Part shown: in pieces, positions 60,528 through 64,000 of the stretch
Position numbering within the stretch: position 1 is the first letter of the stretch
Layout of the letters: each line of letters begins with the position of its first letter
Source of the DNA: SXOA01 sp051004015
Lineage (GTDB): Bacteria; Planctomycetota; Planctomycetia; Pirellulales; Pirellulaceae
Direction: 5' to 3'
Assembly: GCA_051004015.1 (NCBI GenBank)
Contig: JBPCKT010000135.1
Coordinates: 1 to 64,000, forward strand
Length of the DNA stretch: 64,000 nt
Notes under the pieces: model-generated
What the model was told of the DNA's origin: nothing
The model's input: only the letters and a program-made list of their open reading frames with translations
The model's database searches: none
Position numbers and translations under genes: made by a program

Positions 60528-61402
60528 TCAGGAAAATGCAGGCAGACGACATTGGTGATTTTGTCGCTCACCTGGTCGAAATAGAGCTTTCCAGAATCGA
60601 GGGTCAGCAGCTTCTCGCGTTCCGCCACTCTGGCATCCACGCTGCCGATGCTCGCGAGAAACCGGATGCACTCGCAAGGGTCGATGCCAGTCCGGCTCAC
60701 TACGTCGCGGTGAGCTTCGAAGGCCACGCACCAGCAGTCAGCGGCTCGCAGCGTTTTTTCGGCACCCTTGAGAACGGCAAGTTCTCCTCCCTCCACGTCG
60801 ACTTTCATCACGATGCTTCCGCCGGGAGGCAAACCGAGGTCGTCAATGCAAATAACCTCCAGATCGCCGTCCTCGGCTGGGGTGAGAAAGCGGGCGTGTT
60901 CCGAAGGATCCGTCGGCGATTGGGCGAGTTTTCCTTTGCCGGTAAAGTCCGCAGCGGCAGCCTGGAGCGCACGGGCCGGGAAGGGGAGCTGGGCGGCATT
61001 CCGCGCGAGAAATTCAAAAGCGACTGGGCTCGGTTCCAGGAGGACGGCCTCCACGAACTGGGGCGACTGCGCGGCAACGAGCGCGGTGAGCGCCCCAATG
61101 TCGGCTCCGACATCGATCCAGCGTAGGGGCGGCAGAAGGTCGTGCGCCGGCTCGTCGAGACTCGCAACCAGCTCATTCTCATACGCCAGCAAATCCGGCA
61201 GCGCCCATTGGTTTTCCCGCCGCCAGAGCGGGACTGCGAGCTTTACTTCGTCTGACAACTCGTATTCGACGACGCAGTTCAGCCACCCGCGCCTCTCGGC
61301 CAGCTCGATCAGCCGATAACCGCCGCGGAGCCGGTTGCGGATGAGCCACTTGGCCAGGCGGAAGTGCCAAGGGGGCGACGAGCGGGTGGGATAGGTCGGC
61401 AC
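60524..61402 (-). CDS. FkbM family methyltransferase
   Basis: A 292-residue S-adenosylmethionine methyltransferase of the FkbM type. The SAM-binding region is RWIDVGADIGALTALVAA, followed by LEPSPVAFEFLARNA, and the family motif MKVDVEGGELAVLKGAEKTL (near residues 200-220) is clear. It usually methylates sugars or lipids; substrate unknown. I place the start at GTG 61402, seven bases after the stop of the PSD1 gene, implying coupling. The stop codon TAA lies inside the TTAA end of a repeat. Longer N-terminal extensions overlap the PSD1 gene in another frame and are rejected. Confidence 0.88.
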   Translation of the reverse strand: MPTYPTRSSPPWHFRLAKWLIRNRLRGGYRLIELAERRGWLNCVVEYELSDEVKLAVPLWRRENQWALPDLLAYENELVASLDEPAHDLLPPLRWIDVGADIGALTALVAAQSPQFVEAVLLEPSPVAFEFLARNAAQLPFPARALQAAAADFTGKGKLAQSPTDPSEHARFLTPAEDGDLEVICIDDLGLPPGGSIVMKVDVEGGELAVLKGAEKTLRAADCWCVAFEAHRDVVSRTGIDPCECIRFLASIGSVDARVAEREKLLTLDSGKLYFDQVSDKITNVVCLHFPD

Positions 61403-61409
61403 AAGGAGG

Positions 61410-63338
61410 CTAATCGAGGTAGAGAAACTCGTTCGTATTGAAGAGCGCCAGGCAAAGTTGAACGAGAGCGGCATCGGGCGCACTTCCCTCGCGGTGGAGC
61501 AGCTCCTCTTGCCGGCTGAGGAAGTCCGTCAGCGTCTTGAGCTCGACCTGGCTTGGTGATCGACCCCAGGTACGGCGGCAGGCGGCAATGATGCGAGCGG
61601 ATGAATCGGTGGGAGAATCTCGCAGCACTTCGGCTGCGAGGTGCCGCGCACAGCTTAGCGAGAACTCCGAATTGAACAGCAGCAGCGACTGCGGGGCGGT
61701 GGTGCTGCGGCTGCGAGACGGGCAACTGGCGTTGGGGTCGGGGCGGTCGAAGGCTTCGAACAGCGGATAGCGGAGGTTTCGCCGGGCGAAGATGTAAATG
61801 CTGCGGCGGGCGGCAGCGGCTGGGTTTTCGCTGGCTTTCCACTGACTGGGAAGCAGCGTCTTGGTCAGTTCCTCCGGCAGCGGCGGCATCACGCCCGGCC
61901 CGCCGCGGCGGAAATCAAGCTGACCGCTGGCGGCGAGCATCGCATCGCGTATCGCTTCCCCTTCCAGCCGCCACGGTTTGCGGGATGCCTGACGATAGGC
62001 CGCCGAGCAGACCATTTGCCGATGCAGCTTCTTGAGTCCCCAGCCGTTTGTCATCAGTTCGCTGGCCAGCCAGTCGAGCAGTTCGGGATGACTCGGCGCC
62101 GTCCCCATCACCCCAAAGTCGCTCGGCGTCTCCACGATCCTTTTGCCGAAATGATGCTGCCACAGCCGGTTGACCATCACGCGGCTGGTGAGCGGATGGT
62201 CCGGGCTGGTGAGCCAGCGAGCGAGGCCGGTTCTTGGCGAGCGGGGAGTTTCAGAATCGCGGGCGTCAGCCCCCTGATTCTTCGCCGGTAGCAGAACCCG
62301 CACAAACGCCGGCTGCAATTCCATCCCCGGCCGTTGCCAATCGCCTCGTATCCAGAGCCGAGCGGGGCCTTTGAATTTAGCGTCGTTGTGCAGAGCAATG
62401 ACGGAGACATCCTTCTGCAAGCTCACCGCTGGCTCAAAGAACGCCCGTAGCCGGTAGAAGTCCGCCTGGCTGAGCGGGTCGTACTTGTGGTCGTGACACT
62501 GGGCACAGCCGAGTTGCAGCCCCATGAAAACCGAGCCGATGGTCCCCGCCACTTCATTGAGCAGCTCGTGCTTCCGCTGCTCCTGCGAGTTGATGTCCGG
62601 CATGTCCGGCCCGGAGAGGCAGAACATCGTGGGGATGGAATTCCGCGTGAGCGGAATCTGCTTCGGTTTATTGCCGTCGGAAATTTCCGATTTGAATTCT
62701 TCGAGTTGAGAGCCAATATCCTCTGACTCCTGACCCCTGACTCCTGACCCCTGCTCGTCCCCCGCCACCTGCTGCCGCACGAACTCGTCGTACGGCATGT
62801 CCGCGTTCAGCGCCCCGACGACCCAGTCGCGATACCGCCACGCCTCTTTCCGCACCAAGTCATGCTCATACCCATCCGTCTCCGCAAACCGGGCCAGATC
62901 CAGCCAGTGTTGCCCCCACCGCTCACCGTAACTCGGCGACGCCAGCAACCGGTCCACCAGCCGCTCGTAGGCATCGGGGTGCTGGTCATTCGTGAACGCT
63001 TCAATCTCCTCTAGCGTCGGCGGCAGTCCGGTCAGGTCGAACGTCAGTCTTCGCAGCAGTGTCTCGCGACCGGCTTCATTCCCTGGCGTCATTTTCTTCG
63101 CTTCGAGTTTCGCCAGAATGAACCGATCAATGCCACCCCGGCACCACCCCTTCGCTCCCGCCACCTCGGGCAACTTTGGCCGCACGATGGGCTGGAAACT
63201 CCAGTGTTGGCGGTCGGTTTCCGCAATTGGCGGCTCTTGGTAGTCGGTATCCGCGGCAATTCCAAGGATGGGTACATGCACTGCTGCGCCCGCCACAACT
63301 AATGCCAATCGAGCGAATTTGGATGCCGTTGTTACCAC
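61410..63338 (-). CDS. DUF1549/DUF1553 (PSD1) protein without cytochrome domain, with repeat insertion
   Basis: A 642-residue exported PSD1 protein. A signal-like N-terminus (residues 8-29) is followed by HWSFQPIVRPKLP, DUF1549 (70-310, with SPSYGERWGQHWLDLARFAET and CAQCHDHKYDPL) and DUF1553 (350-640, with TSRVMVNRLWQHHFGKRIVETPSDFGV, KKLHRQMVCSAAYRQ). It lacks the N-terminal CxxCH cytochrome domain of the 37293 paralogue. Between residues 195 and 228 the chain is replaced by repeat-derived sequence (QGSGVRGQESED), encoded by 7-mers at 62655-62756, and the expected conserved segment is missing. The start is GTG with no clear ribosome-binding site. Confidence 0.9.
   Translation of the reverse strand: MVTTASKFARLALVVAGAAVHVPILGIAADTDYQEPPIAETDRQHWSFQPIVRPKLPEVAGAKGWCRGGIDRFILAKLEAKKMTPGNEAGRETLLRRLTFDLTGLPPTLEEIEAFTNDQHPDAYERLVDRLLASPSYGERWGQHWLDLARFAETDGYEHDLVRKEAWRYRDWVVGALNADMPYDEFVRQQVAGDEQGSGVRGQESEDIGSQLEEFKSEISDGNKPKQIPLTRNSIPTMFCLSGPDMPDINSQEQRKHELLNEVAGTIGSVFMGLQLGCAQCHDHKYDPLSQADFYRLRAFFEPAVSLQKDVSVIALHNDAKFKGPARLWIRGDWQRPGMELQPAFVRVLLPAKNQGADARDSETPRSPRTGLARWLTSPDHPLTSRVMVNRLWQHHFGKRIVETPSDFGVMGTAPSHPELLDWLASELMTNGWGLKKLHRQMVCSAAYRQASRKPWRLEGEAIRDAMLAASGQLDFRRGGPGVMPPLPEELTKTLLPSQWKASENPAAAARRSIYIFARRNLRYPLFEAFDRPDPNASCPSRSRSTTAPQSLLLFNSEFSLSCARHLAAEVLRDSPTDSSARIIAACRRTWGRSPSQVELKTLTDFLSRQEELLHREGSAPDAALVQLCLALFNTNEFLYLD
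62655..62756. repeat. heptamer repeats inserted in frame in a PSD1 gene
   Basis: On the + strand TGACTCC, TGACCCC, TGACTCC, TGACCCC run consecutively at 62724-62751. Just before are TTTCCGA, TTTGAAT, TCTTCGA, GTTGAGA (62686-62713), matching units of the intergenic element at 2600-2736. The block encodes residues about 195-228 of the PSD1 protein and keeps the frame open. Confidence 0.85.
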
Positions 63339-63378
63339 GATTTACGCAGCCCGATTCATCGGGCTTTGCCCTGTTAGG

Positions 63379-63396
63379 CCCGTGCTTTAGCACGGG
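63379..63396. repeat. 7-bp hairpin with TTTA loop
   Basis: CCCGTGC pairs with GCACGGG across TTTA. It is part of a repeat-rich 223-bp gap before the PSD1 gene, and its shape matches 55061-55080. Confidence 0.5.
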
Positions 63397-63419
63397 CAAG
63401 CCTGCCAAAAACATCTTCT

Positions 63420-63458
63420 CTTTCCGTCCGCCGCCGCGGAGCGGCGGCGGACGGAAAG
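63420..63458. repeat. 18-bp perfect hairpin with GGA triloop
   Basis: The 18 bases at 63420-63437 (CTTTCCGTCCGCCGCCGC) pair perfectly with 63441-63458 across a GGA loop. It is the strongest simple hairpin in the window. It lies about 80 bases upstream of the PSD1 start (read on the minus strand) and about 100 bases downstream of the stop of the 63562 gene. Confidence 0.85.
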
Positions 63459-63561
63459 GGAGGGATTTTGCCGCGTGTGCCCGGACTAAATGCTGGGCCT
63501 GACGAAGCAAAGGACCGTAAACGGCCCTCGAATCTGGACATGTCAACAATCGAAGCAGCCA

Positions 63562-63813
63562 TTAATATGTCTCCAAGCCGTCCCCTTCGGCTGCTTCAAA
63601 TTCCTGGCTGATAGCCTTGAATTCTCCCATTGCCACTGCATCGCCAAGCATGAGATCAAGCGACCGCTCAACCGATGCAGGGTCCTTATACGACCACGGC
63701 AACCGACGAGCGGCGACAAAGGCGGTGAAGTCCTCGACCTCGCGGGCTGCGTCGGCGGGAAGCTTACGAAATAGATCGACTAACCGTTGTTCCTGCTGAT
63801 TTAGCGCCATCAT
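63562..63813 (-). CDS. small DUF2281-like protein, possible antitoxin
   Basis: An 83-residue protein beginning MMALNQQEQRLVDLFRKLPADAAREVEDFTAFVAARR. This helix-turn with LP-x-x-x-x-x-E-V-x-DF resembles DUF2281/prlF-like antitoxin N-termini. The rest is acidic and helical. GAGAGGATG lies upstream of the ATG at 63813. No toxin gene is adjacent on the visible side: upstream is a truncated membrane gene and downstream a hairpin-rich gap. The identification is tentative. Confidence 0.6.
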   Translation of the reverse strand: MMALNQQEQRLVDLFRKLPADAAREVEDFTAFVAARRLPWSYKDPASVERSLDLMLGDAVAMGEFKAISQEFEAAEGDGLETY

Positions 63814-63850
63814 TTCAAGTCATCCTCTCTACTACTGGCCACTGAAAACA

Positions 63851-64000
63851 CTATCGCAAAACGACCGACAAAAACGTCCAGGCCACAGTTGCCACCACAT
63901 ACGGCGCATACACAAGCCCCAAAACAGCCAGGACCAGCAGCCAACCCCGCCAGCCCCGCGTCGAAACACAGTACCAAACGAGCGAGAATGGATAGGTGAC
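63851..64000 (-). CDS. C-terminal part of a membrane protein, cut by the window edge
   Basis: The last 49 codons of a minus-strand gene, entering from the right edge and ending at a TAG (63851-63853). The translated end is strongly hydrophobic (GWLLVLAVLGLVYAPYVVATV) after a basic stretch (STRGWRGW), consistent with one or two C-terminal membrane helices. Only this end is visible, so no family is assigned. Confidence 0.6.
   Translation of the reverse strand, partial: VTYPFSLVWYCVSTRGWRGWLLVLAVLGLVYAPYVVATVAWTFLSVVLR

Noticed and set aside
60518..61126. Plus-strand frame opposite the FkbM gene
   Set aside because: The FkbM motif is unambiguous on the minus strand and this frame starts in the repeat.

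Overview
The window is a 64 kb stretch of a GC-rich planctomycete chromosome (phylum Planctomycetota). The evidence is lineage-typical gene families: two DUF1549/DUF1553 (PSD1) proteins, one with a heme-binding PSCyt1 domain; a Tat-exported DUF1501 protein; a DUF1559 type II pseudopilin-like protein; Uma2-type DUF820; a membrane-anchored leucine-rich repeat protein; CsrA; and several large secreted proteins with lysine/proline/glutamate-rich linkers. Many genes lack a clear Shine-Dalgarno sequence. I saw no tRNA, rRNA, CRISPR array, transposase or prophage.

Region 1 (483-24891, all + strand) is the centrepiece: thirteen co-oriented genes that look like an enlarged Bat/MoxR-type operon. In order they encode a MoxR AAA+ ATPase, a DUF58 protein, a BatA-like membrane protein with a VWA motif, two paralogous secreted HEAT/beta-propeller proteins, a second membrane VWA-like protein, a large membrane protein with charged helices, a coiled-coil protein with a K-P-S-E-G-G array, a helical repeat protein, an NPCBM-like protein, and three HtrA/trypsin-fold PDZ proteins. 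Only the first of the three proteases keeps its catalytic triad. No published description of this exact assembly is known to me. It is the best candidate for an undescribed system, presumably a cell-envelope quality-control or assembly machine.

Region 2 (24907-37296) is metabolic and housekeeping: a GlmU-type nucleotidyltransferase, prs, chrA, purU, an SDR, a folK-panC-lgt operon with two unusual fusions (FolK plus a degenerate deoxynucleoside-kinase-like domain; Lgt with an inserted PDZ-like domain), a minimal kinase-like protein divergent from a small ORF, an AI-2E-type exporter, and a secreted protein of unknown function.

Region 3 (37293-52771) holds the PSD1 cytochrome protein, Uma2, LRR, DUF1501, a nucleotidyltransferase (AbiEii-like) pair, a WD40 protein, two unknown envelope proteins, ATP-dependent pckA and a small DUF1559/lipoprotein cluster.

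Region 4 (52713-64000) has an amidohydrolase, UDP-glucuronate decarboxylase, csrA, a DUF4105 lipoprotein, a Gfo/Idh/MocA dehydrogenase, a secreted M20 peptidase, an FkbM methyltransferase, a second PSD1 protein, a small antitoxin-like protein and the end of a membrane protein cut by the window edge.

The second general theme is repeats. Gene borders carry inverted-repeat elements whose arms are tandem 7-mers (1552-1633, 2600-2736, 29581-29672) or 8/9-mers, most of the latter ending in TTAA (27091-27224, 40344-40440, 56481-56601, 60349-60527). Several supply the stop or start codons of neighbouring genes, and one 7-mer block sits in frame inside a PSD1 gene (62655-62756). Separate short hairpin families also occur between genes.
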